Assembly: GCA_016713565.1 (NCBI GenBank)
Contig: JADJOX010000007.1
Span: 982,501 to 1,046,500, forward strand
Source of the DNA: Ignavibacteriota bacterium
Lineage (GTDB): Bacteria > Bacteroidota > Ignavibacteria > Ignavibacteriales > Melioribacteraceae
Direction: 5' to 3'
Length of the DNA: 64,000 bases
Shown here one piece after another: positions 48,178 through 56,567 of this stretch. The position numbers and the translations under genes were made by a program. The notes under the pieces are model-generated. The model was not told the DNA's origin, ran no database searches, and was given only the letters and a program-made list of their open reading frames with translations. Every line of letters starts with the position of its first letter. Positions within the stretch are counted from its first letter, which is position 1.

Positions 48178-49596
48178 ATGAGTGAATTTAAAAATCCACA
48201 GAAGCCGATAGTAATTGTAGATGACGAAGTTCATTTGCTTCATTCAATTGATTTGACTTTAAATGAAGCGGGAATAAACAATACAATTTTATTCGGCGAT
48301 AGCCGAGTAGTAGAGGAATTTGTAAATAATAATTCTATAACCCTTATGTTATTGGATTTAACAATGCCTCACATAAGAGGTGAAGAATTATTAGAGAAAA
48401 TCGCTCCTAATTTTCCCGATCTGCCAATTATTGTTGTAACAGGTGATACTGAACTTGAAACCGCAATAAAATGTATGAAACTCGGCGCTTTCGATTATAT
48501 TGTTAAACCTATAGAAAACACAAAACTTATAAATGTTGTGAACAACGCTTTAAGTATGAAAAAACTTAAAGAAGAAAATGTTTTGTTAAAAAGTAAATTA
48601 ATTGCAAACACTTTGGAAAATCCCGAAGCATTTGTAGAAATCAAAACCGTAAATTCCAAAATGAAATCCATATTTAATTATATGGAAGCAATTGCCTGCA
48701 CAACCGAACCAATTTTAATCACAGGCGAAACCGGTGTTGGTAAAGAACTCATTGCAAAAGCTTTGCATAAATTGAGCGGAAGAACCGGTAATTTTGTAAC
48801 AACAAACATTGCCGGACTCGATGATCAAATGTTTTCCGATACATTGTTCGGTCATAAGCGCGGTTCGTTTACAACCGCAAACGAAGATAGAAAAGGTCAA
48901 ATAGAAAAAGCTTCCGGCGGAACAATTTTTTTGGATGAAATAGGCGATCTTAATTTTCAATCACAAGTAAAATTATTAAGACTTCTTCAAGAAAAGGAAT
49001 TTTATCCGCTTGGTTCAGATAATCCAAAGTTCACCGATGCCTTAATAATATTAGCTACAAATAAAAATTTGGCAGAAATGGTTAACGAAGGAAGTTTTAG
49101 AAAAGATTTATTTTATAGGTTAAACGTTCACCATATTACTCCAATTCCACTTAGAGAACGTTTAGATGATCTGCCGATTTTGGTAGAATATTTTCTGGAA
49201 ACGGCGGCAAACAGCTTTAATAAAAAGAAACCAACGGTTCCGCATGAGTTAAATACTTTATTATCAACTTATAATTTTCCCGGAAACATTAGAGAACTGA
49301 AATCAATCATATTTGATGCTGTAAGTCGGCATAAATCTAAGATAATGTCTTTGGATTCTTTTAAAGAACATATTTCTCCTGAAAATATCAACATTATTAA
49401 AGAAGAAAACTTTAAGGAAAATTCACAAATCATATTCGGCGAAAGACTTCCGACATTAAAAGAAGCTCAGAATGTTTTAGTTCAAGAAGCATTAAAAAGG
49501 TCTAATAATAATCAAAGTATTGCTGCAAAATTATTAGGTGTAACCCGACAAGCATTAAATAGAAGAGTTATCCAAGAAAAAAATATAAAATTATAA
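48178..49596 (+). CDS. NtrC-family response regulator with altered GAFTGA loop
   Basis: A 472-residue regulator paired with the preceding kinase. The receiver domain (about 10-125) has acidic DDE at 15-17, phospho-acceptor Asp60 (MLLDLTMP) and Lys at 110. The AAA+ domain (about 150-385) has Walker A GETGVGKE at 183-190 and Walker B IFLDEIGD. The C-terminal Fis-type helix-turn-helix is NNQSIAAKLLGVTRQALNRR. The sigma-54 contact loop reads GSFTTA at 229-234 instead of GAFTGA; the changed Gly-to-Thr position is normally critical for sigma-54 engagement. It may use an adapted sigma-54 contact or may not activate sigma-54 at all. The divergent polysaccharide genes are plausible targets. Confidence 0.93.
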   Translation: MSEFKNPQKPIVIVDDEVHLLHSIDLTLNEAGINNTILFGDSRVVEEFVNNNSITLMLLDLTMPHIRGEELLEKIAPNFPDLPIIVVTGDTELETAIKCMKLGAFDYIVKPIENTKLINVVNNALSMKKLKEENVLLKSKLIANTLENPEAFVEIKTVNSKMKSIFNYMEAIACTTEPILITGETGVGKELIAKALHKLSGRTGNFVTTNIAGLDDQMFSDTLFGHKRGSFTTANEDRKGQIEKASGGTIFLDEIGDLNFQSQVKLLRLLQEKEFYPLGSDNPKFTDALIILATNKNLAEMVNEGSFRKDLFYRLNVHHITPIPLRERLDDLPILVEYFLETAANSFNKKKPTVPHELNTLLSTYNFPGNIRELKSIIFDAVSRHKSKIMSLDSFKEHISPENINIIKEENFKENSQIIFGERLPTLKEAQNVLVQEALKRSNNNQSIAAKLLGVTRQALNRRVIQEKNIKL

Positions 49597-49716
49597 AAAA
49601 ATAAATTTTATGTGTCTCAAAATAAGAAATATTATTATTTTATATTGCTTTATTTAATTTTCTTTTACTTTTTGCAAATCCTATTTCTCATAAATATACA
49701 TTAGTCAAGGATTTTA

Positions 49717-51204
49717 ATGTTAAAAACTTTTTGTCAAATTTTATTTACTGTATTATTAAGTACAAATATTTTTGCTCAAAGCGGATTTGGAGATTATAAT
49801 CCTTTTTCCAATAAAATTACTTTAAGTATTTATTCTGGTTTGACAAAAGGCGAAACAGATTATCCCAATTCCGATTTGGGATATTTAGGTAAAGGCGAAG
49901 TTGCATATTTTTTTGATTCACGGTCGTTATTCTCATTTGGCTTGCACGTTTCTGGGGGAATTTCGGTAATCAATGGAAGCGGTATAAAATCCTTAGCTCC
50001 TCCCGATTTTTCAAGCGCATTAATTACATTGGGAGCCGGCGGTTCAGTAAATTATAGTTTAACTAGGGAATTTGTTCCTTTTATTTCTCTGGAAATTCAG
50101 CCACTTTGGATAAATGCGGATCAGTACTCAAATAAAGCAAACCCAAATATTAAATTAGTTACAAATCGTTTTACGGTTAATTTTCATTCGGAAATTGGAT
50201 TCAGATATGTTTTATCGGAACTAATATCTTTAAATGGAAGTATTGGGTTGAATTTTGTTAACGCGGATAATATTGACGGTCTTTCTTACGTTAATTCCAA
50301 CAATGATTTTTTCACAACCTTTAATATTGGAATTTCTTACGCTATTGACCTTTCGGAATCAAATGATAAAGATAATGATGGAATTATAGACAGCAAGGAT
50401 ATGTGTCCTTATCAAGCCGAAGATTTTGACGGATTTGAAGATGAAGACGGCTGCCCGGAATTTGATAACGATAATGACGGATTAATTGATTCAAAAGATA
50501 ATTGTCCAAATGAAGCCGAAGATTTTGACGGATTTGAAGATAAAGACGGCTGTCCGGATACTGATAACGATAAGGACGGAATTCTTGATGTTAATGATAA
50601 ATGTCCTGACAGTAAAGAAGACTTTGACGGATTTGAAGATAATGATGGTTGTCCAGATTTAGATAATGACAATGACGGAATTTTAGACAGTTTAGATAAA
50701 TGTCCGAATGAACCCGAAACATTTAACAATTTTGAAGATAATGACGGTTGCCCCGATACATTGCCAAAAGTTAAAATTGAAGAACCAAAAGAAGAACCGG
50801 TAAAAAAAGAACCCGAGCAAAAAGTTGAAATACCTCAAAACACAACTAAATCCTTAATACCAAGTGAATTTACACTCGATGGAAAAAGTACATTTATAAA
50901 TGGATCGTCAACTGTAAAGAACGGCGCATTCGGTTACTTAAATCAAATAGCTGAACAAATAAAAAGCAATCCGACTTTACGATGGAGAATTGAAGGACAT
51001 ATGGATAATTCAGGTACTCCGTTTGAAGTAAAAGCTTTATCAACGGCAAGAGCAAGCGCTATTCTAGATTATTTAGTTTCAAAGGGAATTTCGCCAAGTT
51101 CTTTGGAAGCTGTTGGATTGGGAGACCAGTTCCCCATTTCATCTAATTCTACAGCATTCGGTAGAGAAAAAAATCGCCGGGTTGTAATTAAAAGGATTAG
51201 ATAG
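49717..51204 (+). CDS. OmpA-family protein with TSP3 calcium repeats
   Basis: A 495-residue outer-membrane protein: signal peptide (about 1-20, ending IFAQ) and an N-terminal eight-stranded-type barrel (to about 205). Next come four tandem thrombospondin-type-3 units (about 210-345), each like DNDNDGLIDSKDNCPNEAED plus FDGFEDxDGCP. A Pro/Glu/Lys linker follows, then a C-terminal OmpA peptidoglycan-binding domain (about 385-495: GHMDNSGTPFEVKALSTARA, GREKNRRVVIKR). The Asp-rich repeats bind calcium in related proteins. It links the outer membrane to the cell wall. It stands alone between the two-component pair and the zinc operon. Confidence 0.93.
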   Translation: MLKTFCQILFTVLLSTNIFAQSGFGDYNPFSNKITLSIYSGLTKGETDYPNSDLGYLGKGEVAYFFDSRSLFSFGLHVSGGISVINGSGIKSLAPPDFSSALITLGAGGSVNYSLTREFVPFISLEIQPLWINADQYSNKANPNIKLVTNRFTVNFHSEIGFRYVLSELISLNGSIGLNFVNADNIDGLSYVNSNNDFFTTFNIGISYAIDLSESNDKDNDGIIDSKDMCPYQAEDFDGFEDEDGCPEFDNDNDGLIDSKDNCPNEAEDFDGFEDKDGCPDTDNDKDGILDVNDKCPDSKEDFDGFEDNDGCPDLDNDNDGILDSLDKCPNEPETFNNFEDNDGCPDTLPKVKIEEPKEEPVKKEPEQKVEIPQNTTKSLIPSEFTLDGKSTFINGSSTVKNGAFGYLNQIAEQIKSNPTLRWRIEGHMDNSGTPFEVKALSTARASAILDYLVSKGISPSSLEAVGLGDQFPISSNSTAFGREKNRRVVIKRIR

Positions 51205-51312
51205 TATTGGGATTTTTTTTACATAATTAAATTGCAGTCACTAACCTTTCTGTGACTGTAAAACATATCAATGAATTGTAAATACAAACTAAATCATTAA
51301 TTTGAGATATTT

Positions 51313-51333
51313 TTGCATTATGCCTAAATGCAA
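51313..51333. promoter_or_regulatory. Putative Fur/Zur operator
   Basis: A 21-base near-palindrome of 10-1-10 form: left half TTGCATTATG, central C, right half CTAAATGCAA; 8 of 10 positions pair. It ends 4 bases before the TTTG element of the zur promoter, so bound repressor would block RNA polymerase. It suggests autoregulation of the zinc operon. Confidence 0.55.
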
Positions 51334-51337
51334 GCTA

Positions 51338-51368
51338 TTTGCAATTAGATTATTTTTATGTAAGTTTG
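51338..51368 (+). promoter_or_regulatory. Promoter of the zur-znu operon
   Basis: TTTG, 19 bases, TAAGTTTG: an exact consensus match. The box ends only 4 bases before the zur ATG (51373), so the message may begin at or next to the start codon. Confidence 0.6.
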
Positions 51369-51372
51369 CTGT

Positions 51373-51762
51373 ATGGAAAATTTATTTTCAATTTTAAAAG
51401 AAAACGGCGCAAAACTGACTTCTCCCAGAAAAACAATTCTAGAAAAATTGTACTATTCCGTAAAACCTCTTACTCTTAAAGAAATTTATGATGAATGCAA
51501 TAATATAGATTTTGCAAGCGTCTACAGATCATTAAAATTATTTTATGAAATTGGAATTGTTGAAGAGATTAATTTTGCGGACAATAAAATCCGTTTCGAG
51601 CTTAAAAACAGAAAACATCATCATCATGTAATTTGCTCTGAGTGCGGTGAAATTAAAGAATTGCCGGTTTGTTTGCTATCCGAAATTGAAAAAATTACAG
51701 ATTATAAAATCACCAAGCACAATTTTGAATTTATGGGAATTTGTCCTAAATGCAAAAAATGA
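51373..51762 (+). CDS. zur: Fur-family regulator, probably Zur
   Basis: A 129-residue metal-dependent repressor. The winged-helix part is at about 1-75 (LTSPRKTILEKLYYS, FASVYRSLKLFYEIGIVEE). The dimer/metal part has HHHHVICSECGE with Cys88 and Cys91, and ICPKCKK with Cys124 and Cys127; together these form the structural zinc site. Being first in a run with znuA, znuC and znuB, zinc sensing (Zur) is more likely than iron sensing, but sequence alone does not settle it. No Shine-Dalgarno precedes the ATG; the promoter abuts it, suggesting leaderless translation. The stop overlaps the znuA ATG (ATGA). Confidence 0.88.
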   Translation: MENLFSILKENGAKLTSPRKTILEKLYYSVKPLTLKEIYDECNNIDFASVYRSLKLFYEIGIVEEINFADNKIRFELKNRKHHHHVICSECGEIKELPVCLLSEIEKITDYKITKHNFEFMGICPKCKK

Positions 51763-52589
51763 AATTATTGATAATTATTATACTTGTTATAACGGCAGTT
51801 AATTGTTCTGAAAAAAAATCTTTTAATCAAGATGAAATAAACATCGTTGTATCAATTCCCCCATTTGCGGATTTTGTTAAAAATATTGTTGGCGACCGGG
51901 CAAAAATATTTACTCTTGTTCCTCCGGGAACAAATGCTCATTCTTATGAACCGACCCCGGGAGATATTAAAGATCTTCTTAATTCTCAAATTTATTTCAG
52001 AGTCGGTAAATCATTTAATCTTGAAGAAACTATCTTTAATAAAATTGAAATAGATACTTCAGAAACAAAAATAGTTGACTGCAGCAGAGGAATTGGAATT
52101 ATTAATAACGATCCTCATTATTGGCTTTCACCGGAATTGGTTAAAAAAATAACAAATACAATGCTCAACTTTTTGATTAAAAAATATCCTATACACAAAA
52201 ATTATTTTGCGAATAACGCAAAGAGGTTTTTGCAAAATTTAGACTCAATAGATTCAAACATTCGTATTAAATTGGAAGACAAAAAAGAACGATCATTTTT
52301 AGTTTATCATCCGGCATGGACATATTTAGCAAAGCATTTTGATCTTACGCAATTTGCCGTTGAGCATGACGGGAAATCTCCCAAAGCCGATGAGTTGAAA
52401 GAATTTATTGATCTTGCTGTTGAGAAAAAAGCCGAAGCAATTTTTTTTGATCCTCACTTTGATAATTCATCGGTTAAAACAATCGCAAATTCACTTAACA
52501 TTAAAATTGAATCTTTGGATCCGCTGCCCGAAAATTATTTAAGCAATTTAATTGATATCGGGAACAAGTTTGAAACGAGTTTAAAATGA
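51759..52589 (+). CDS. znuA: Zinc ABC transporter substrate-binding lipoprotein
   Basis: A 276-residue cluster A-I metal-binding protein of ZnuA/TroA type. The start at 51759 is chosen because it forms an ATGA overlap with zur; an ATG nine bases earlier is also in frame. The signal peptide ends VITAVNC, giving a lipid-anchored Cys. Metal ligands are visible: His in PPGTNAHSYEPTPGD, His in NDPHYWLSPE, and later EHDGKSPKADEL and FFDPHFDNSS. The His-rich loop of E. coli ZnuA is absent, so zinc versus manganese is judged from context. It overlaps znuC by four bases. Confidence 0.9.
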   Translation: MKLLIIIILVITAVNCSEKKSFNQDEINIVVSIPPFADFVKNIVGDRAKIFTLVPPGTNAHSYEPTPGDIKDLLNSQIYFRVGKSFNLEETIFNKIEIDTSETKIVDCSRGIGIINNDPHYWLSPELVKKITNTMLNFLIKKYPIHKNYFANNAKRFLQNLDSIDSNIRIKLEDKKERSFLVYHPAWTYLAKHFDLTQFAVEHDGKSPKADELKEFIDLAVEKKAEAIFFDPHFDNSSVKTIANSLNIKIESLDPLPENYLSNLIDIGNKFETSLK

Positions 52590-53311
52590 ATAGCGCAATT
52601 GAATTGCAAAATATAACTGCCGGTTATAAACTAAGTTTGCCAATTATAACCGACATAAATCTTAATATTGAAGAAAAAGAATTTCTTGGAATTATTGGTC
52701 CTAACGGCGGCGGCAAAACAACATTGCTTAAGGTAATACTTGGTTTGATAAAGCCGAATAAAGGAAAAATCCTTATTAACGGAAAAGAAAATAATCCCGA
52801 GCATAAAATTGGTTATGTACCTCAATATTCAAATTTTGACAAGACTTATCCAATTTCAGTTAAAGATGTTGTTTCAATGGGTATTAAAAAGAAAGCCGAT
52901 TTTCATTTTGTTGAATCCGCGTTGACGCAAGTTAATCTTCTTCATAAAATATCTTCGCAGATAGGACATTTATCAGGCGGAGAACAGCAAAGAGTATTAA
53001 TTGCGCGTGCGCTTGCTACAAATCCGAACATACTTCTATTGGATGAGCCAACCGCAAGCATTGATACGCAAACCGGAAATAATATTTATGAATTACTTAC
53101 AGAATTAAACAAAGAAAAAACAATAATTTTGGTTTCGCATGATATTGGCGCAATTTCCAGATCCGTAAAAAAAATAGCGTGCCTTAATAAAAAATTAGTT
53201 TATCATAACTCTAAAGAAGTAACCAAGGAAATGCTGGAAGAAACTTATCAATGTCCGGTTGATTTAATTGCCCACGGTCTTCCGCATAGAGTGTTGGACC
53301 ATCATCATTAA
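52586..53311 (+). CDS. znuC: Zinc ABC transporter ATP-binding protein
   Basis: A 241-residue ABC ATPase with Walker A GPNGGGKTT (about 38-46), Q-loop VPQYSNFDKTYP, signature LSGGEQQRVLIARAL, Walker B ILLLDEPTASID and the switch His in VSHDIG. It is typical of cluster 9 metal transporters. The C-terminus ends in a His-rich tail (HGLPHRVLDHHH), a feature often seen in ZnuC that may bind metal. Translation is coupled to znuA through an ATGA overlap; znuB starts 8 bases after its stop. Confidence 0.93.
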   Translation: MNSAIELQNITAGYKLSLPIITDINLNIEEKEFLGIIGPNGGGKTTLLKVILGLIKPNKGKILINGKENNPEHKIGYVPQYSNFDKTYPISVKDVVSMGIKKKADFHFVESALTQVNLLHKISSQIGHLSGGEQQRVLIARALATNPNILLLDEPTASIDTQTGNNIYELLTELNKEKTIILVSHDIGAISRSVKKIACLNKKLVYHNSKEVTKEMLEETYQCPVDLIAHGLPHRVLDHHH

Positions 53312-53319
53312 GGGATATT

Positions 53320-54126
53320 ATGTTTGAAATATTTAACTATGAGTTTATGCAGAACGCAATATTGGCAAGTTTTTTGGCTAGTATTGCGTGCGGAATAATT
53401 GGAACTTACATTGTTATTAAAAGATTGGTTTTCCTTAGCGGCGGTATTTCCCATTCCGCATACGGCGGCATAGGATTGGGTTATTTGCTTTCTTTCAATC
53501 CAATATTCGGCGCCGTGATTTCTTCGCTGCTCGGTGCGATATTTGTTTCTCAGATGAGAAAAAGCAAAATGGAAAACGAAGACACGTTGATTGGGATAAT
53601 TTGGGCATTTGGAATGGCGCTTGGTGTTTTGTTCATTGGACTCGCGCCGGGCTACGCGCCCGATCTGATGAGTTATTTATTCGGAAATATTTTAACTGTT
53701 TCCAAAAGTGAAATAATTTTAATGGCTTCCGCCGATATAATTATTATTTTAGTGGTTTCATTATTCTTCAAACAATTTCAATCAATTACATTTGATGAAG
53801 AATACTCACAGACAATTGGCCTAAACGTTGATTTATTTTATTTAATATTATTCGCGTTAATAGCGTTGACGTTAGTTTTACTTATCAAATTAGTTGGAAT
53901 TATATTGGTGGTAGCATTGCTTACAATTCCCGCCGCGATAAGCAAAATGCTGTCCAAATCATTAAAATCAATGATGATATTATCAATAATATTCGGATTA
54001 GTTTTTACAATTTTTGGTTTATTGATATCGTATTATTTAAATTTACCTTCAGGCTCTGCAATAATTATTATATCCGTAATAGGGTATTTTTTAGTTTTTT
54101 TAATAAATAAATATTTGAACAACTAA
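53320..54126 (+). CDS. znuB: Zinc ABC transporter permease
   Basis: A 268-residue inner-membrane permease of the ABC-3 family with about eight helices. Conserved features include the early GIIGTYIVIKRLVFLSGGIS segment followed by HSAYGGIGLGYL, and the late KLVGIILVVALLTIPAAISK. It forms the channel of the znuABC importer. AGGGATATT precedes the ATG. lgt follows 13 bases downstream, so the envelope gene appears to share this zinc-controlled transcript. Confidence 0.92.
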   Translation: MFEIFNYEFMQNAILASFLASIACGIIGTYIVIKRLVFLSGGISHSAYGGIGLGYLLSFNPIFGAVISSLLGAIFVSQMRKSKMENEDTLIGIIWAFGMALGVLFIGLAPGYAPDLMSYLFGNILTVSKSEIILMASADIIIILVVSLFFKQFQSITFDEEYSQTIGLNVDLFYLILFALIALTLVLLIKLVGIILVVALLTIPAAISKMLSKSLKSMMILSIIFGLVFTIFGLLISYYLNLPSGSAIIIISVIGYFLVFLINKYLNN

Positions 54127-54139
54127 TTAAAGAATTTAA

Positions 54140-54952
54140 ATGATTACATGGGATGTTAATCCGGAAATAATTGCTCTGGGTCCAATTCATATCAGATGGT
54201 ACGGCGTTCTTTTTGCATCATCATTTTTGGTCGGATTTCAGATAATGACTAAAATTTTTAAAATAGAAAAAAGAAGCGATAAAGATCTTAATGATCTACT
54301 CTGGTATATGCTTATTGGAACAGTAGTTGGCGCAAGATTAGGACACTGCTTGTTCTATAATCCGGAATATTATCTTACACATCCGCTTGAGATTTTTATG
54401 ACGTGGAAAGGCGGGTTGGCAAGTCACGGCGCCGCTATTGGAATTGTATCCGCATTATATATGTACTCCAAAAAGAAAACTGGACAATCATTTTTATGGG
54501 TGATGGATAGAGTTGTTATTACCGTTGCTCTTGCCGGTTTTTTTATTCGTACCGGAAACTTAATGAATTCTGAGATTATCGGAAAACCGACAGACGTACC
54601 ATGGGCATTTAAATTTGTTCACGCTTATGTTTCCGATCCGATGACACCGCGCCATCCGGCACAATTGTATGAAGCAATTGCTTATCTTTTAATTTTTATT
54701 TTGCTTTTTTATATTTATTGGACAAAGCATGATAAATTAAAGGATGGAATTTTGTACGGTTTATTTTTGGTACTTGTTTTTACTTCAAGGTTCATAATAG
54801 AATTTTTCAAAGAGGTTCAATCACCGTTTGAAGAAACAATGACCCTGAATATGGGACAATTATTAAGCATTCCGTTAATACTTTGGGGAATTTATTTACT
54901 TTTCTTTAATAACAAAAAAATCAATTCAAATAATTTGAAAGAAATAGAATGA
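54140..54952 (+). CDS. lgt: Prolipoprotein diacylglyceryl transferase
   Basis: Inner-membrane enzyme that attaches diacylglycerol to the lipobox Cys of prolipoproteins, the first step of lipoprotein maturation. Family motifs are visible: IRWYGVLFASSFLVGF, the invariant region GARLGHCLFYNPEYYL, GGLASHGAAIGI (with the essential His), GNLMNSEIIGKPTDVPWA (the Lgt signature) and RHPAQLYEAI. About seven helices in 270 residues is normal. It sits between znuB and a lipoprotein gene whose ATG overlaps its stop (ATGA). Confidence 0.96.
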   Translation: MITWDVNPEIIALGPIHIRWYGVLFASSFLVGFQIMTKIFKIEKRSDKDLNDLLWYMLIGTVVGARLGHCLFYNPEYYLTHPLEIFMTWKGGLASHGAAIGIVSALYMYSKKKTGQSFLWVMDRVVITVALAGFFIRTGNLMNSEIIGKPTDVPWAFKFVHAYVSDPMTPRHPAQLYEAIAYLLIFILLFYIYWTKHDKLKDGILYGLFLVLVFTSRFIIEFFKEVQSPFEETMTLNMGQLLSIPLILWGIYLLFFNNKKINSNNLKEIE

Positions 54953-56091
54953 TAAAAAAAATATTTGCAATAAATTTTGCCGCTTTAATATTAATCTCTT
55001 GCGGCTCAAAAAGTGTGGATTACAATCCCGCAAACGATATACTGCGTTTTAAAGGCGAACTTCATTTAAGAAATATTAAACAATTAACATTCGGCGGAAA
55101 TAACGCGGAAGCATATTGGAGTTTTGACGGCAGTAAATTAATATTTCAAAGTGATTGGGATTTAATAAATAGCCAAGGATGCGATCAAATATTTATAATG
55201 AATGCTGATGGATCAAAATTAAATTCGGGTGAACAGTATAAGTTAGTATCAACCGGAAAAGGCAGAACCACTTGCTCATATTTTTTAATGGGTGATAAAA
55301 AAATAATATACGCTTCTACCCACGAAGCTGATTCTGCGTGTCCCGAATCGCCAATGTTTGTTAATGGAAAATATGTATGGGCAATTTATGACAGTTACGA
55401 TATTTATTCCGCAAACGAGGATGGAACAGGAATAACAAAATTGATTGGCGGAAAAGGATATGACGCTGAAGCGACCGTTTCACCCGATGGAAAGTATATT
55501 GTTTTCACTTCCACAAGAAGCGGTGATTTGGATTTATGGCGTTATGAAATTGAAACGGGAAATTTATTACAGTTGACTAATTTAACTGGGTATGACGGCG
55601 GAGCTTTCTTTTCCCACGATTCAAAGAAAATTGTTTGGCGCGCAAGCCGTCCGGTAGGACAAGCGGAAGCGCAATATAAAGAATTGCTGGCTCAAAATTT
55701 AGTTGAACCAGTTTCCTTAAATATTTTTACCGCAGATATTGACGGAAAAAACGTTGAGCAAATAACAAATTTACCTGGTGCGAATTGGGCACCGTATTTT
55801 CATCCTTCAGATAAGAAAATTTTGTTTTGTTCAAACCATCATTCACAAAAAGAAGGCGGAAGATTGTTCGATATTTTTATGATCGATATTGATACAAAAG
55901 AAATTGAACAAATTACAAACAGCGGAACTTTTGATGCTTTCCCGATGTTTTCTCCGGATGGCAAAAAATTAGTATTTGCGTCCAACAGGCAAGCGGATGG
56001 GAAACCAACCCGCGCTACAAATATTTTTGTAGCCGATTGGGTTGACGAACCGGCGCAAGCAGATAAAGACTTTAAAACTTTGATCAAATAA
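54949..56091 (+). CDS. TolB-like PD40 propeller lipoprotein
   Basis: A 380-residue lipoprotein with signal peptide ending ALILISC (Cys18). The mature part is a WD40-like (PD40) beta-propeller as in TolB's C-terminal half. Repeated units read QLTFGGNNAEAYWSFDGSKL, ATVSPDGKYIVFTSTRSGDL, DGGAFFSHDSKKIVWRA and DAFPMFSPDGKKLVFASNRQ. It lacks TolB's N-terminal domain and sits apart from tol-pal genes, so it is better called TolB-like than TolB. It is translationally coupled to lgt by an ATGA overlap. Role unknown; periplasmic or outer-membrane-attached. Confidence 0.87.
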   Translation: MIKKIFAINFAALILISCGSKSVDYNPANDILRFKGELHLRNIKQLTFGGNNAEAYWSFDGSKLIFQSDWDLINSQGCDQIFIMNADGSKLNSGEQYKLVSTGKGRTTCSYFLMGDKKIIYASTHEADSACPESPMFVNGKYVWAIYDSYDIYSANEDGTGITKLIGGKGYDAEATVSPDGKYIVFTSTRSGDLDLWRYEIETGNLLQLTNLTGYDGGAFFSHDSKKIVWRASRPVGQAEAQYKELLAQNLVEPVSLNIFTADIDGKNVEQITNLPGANWAPYFHPSDKKILFCSNHHSQKEGGRLFDIFMIDIDTKEIEQITNSGTFDAFPMFSPDGKKLVFASNRQADGKPTRATNIFVADWVDEPAQADKDFKTLIK

Positions 56092-56132
56092 TCTTATGGT
56101 GTTATTAACCATTTTTAGGCTTAAATAAAATT

Positions 56133-56561
56133 ATGTCAATTTCAGAATTTGAAAATAAATGGCTTAATAAAATTAATTCGGAACTGCTTAAAACTTTTCC
56201 GGATGATTTTATTTTAGATAATGAATTTGCGGAATTAAATTTGCCTCCAAAATCTTTAACAAAAGGCACCGAAATCTTTGGAGTTTACGAAATAATTGAT
56301 ACCGACGGGAAGACTTTTTATCAATCGGAAAATTTAAACGAAATTAAATATATACTTTACGCATGCAGAAATAATCAGAAGAACGTAAAATTAATAACAA
56401 ATAAAAATTTATTTGAAAAAATTGTTCAAGAGTATGAAAAGCACATTGACGATTTATTAATTTTAATTGAAAAAGATTATAAAAAAACTTTTCCCGCTTC
56501 AAAGGACTTTGTAAATATTTCCAATAGAATTTTTAAACTTTTAAATCTTTCCAGGTATTAA
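56133..56561 (+). CDS. Hypothetical protein upstream of the rRNA methyltransferase
   Basis: A 142-residue soluble protein I do not recognise. It is charged, with a predicted mix of helices and strands (FGVYEIIDTDGKTFYQSE, then EYEKHIDDLLILIEKDYKK). No signal peptide, Cys cluster or known motif is visible. It lies 41 bases after the PD40 gene and 6 bases before the methyltransferase gene on the same strand, so a link to RNA modification is possible by association only. Confidence 0.7.
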   Translation: MSISEFENKWLNKINSELLKTFPDDFILDNEFAELNLPPKSLTKGTEIFGVYEIIDTDGKTFYQSENLNEIKYILYACRNNQKNVKLITNKNLFEKIVQEYEKHIDDLLILIEKDYKKTFPASKDFVNISNRIFKLLNLSRY

Positions 56562-56567
56562 AATATT

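Noticed and set aside
50412..50729. 105-codon minus-strand frame of Ser/Pro-rich repeats
   Set aside because: Shadow of the Asp-rich TSP3 repeats of the OmpA-family gene.
51233..51260. Terminator after the OmpA-family gene
   Set aside because: TGCAGTCAC/GTGACTGTA pairs well, but no T-run follows; too weak to list.
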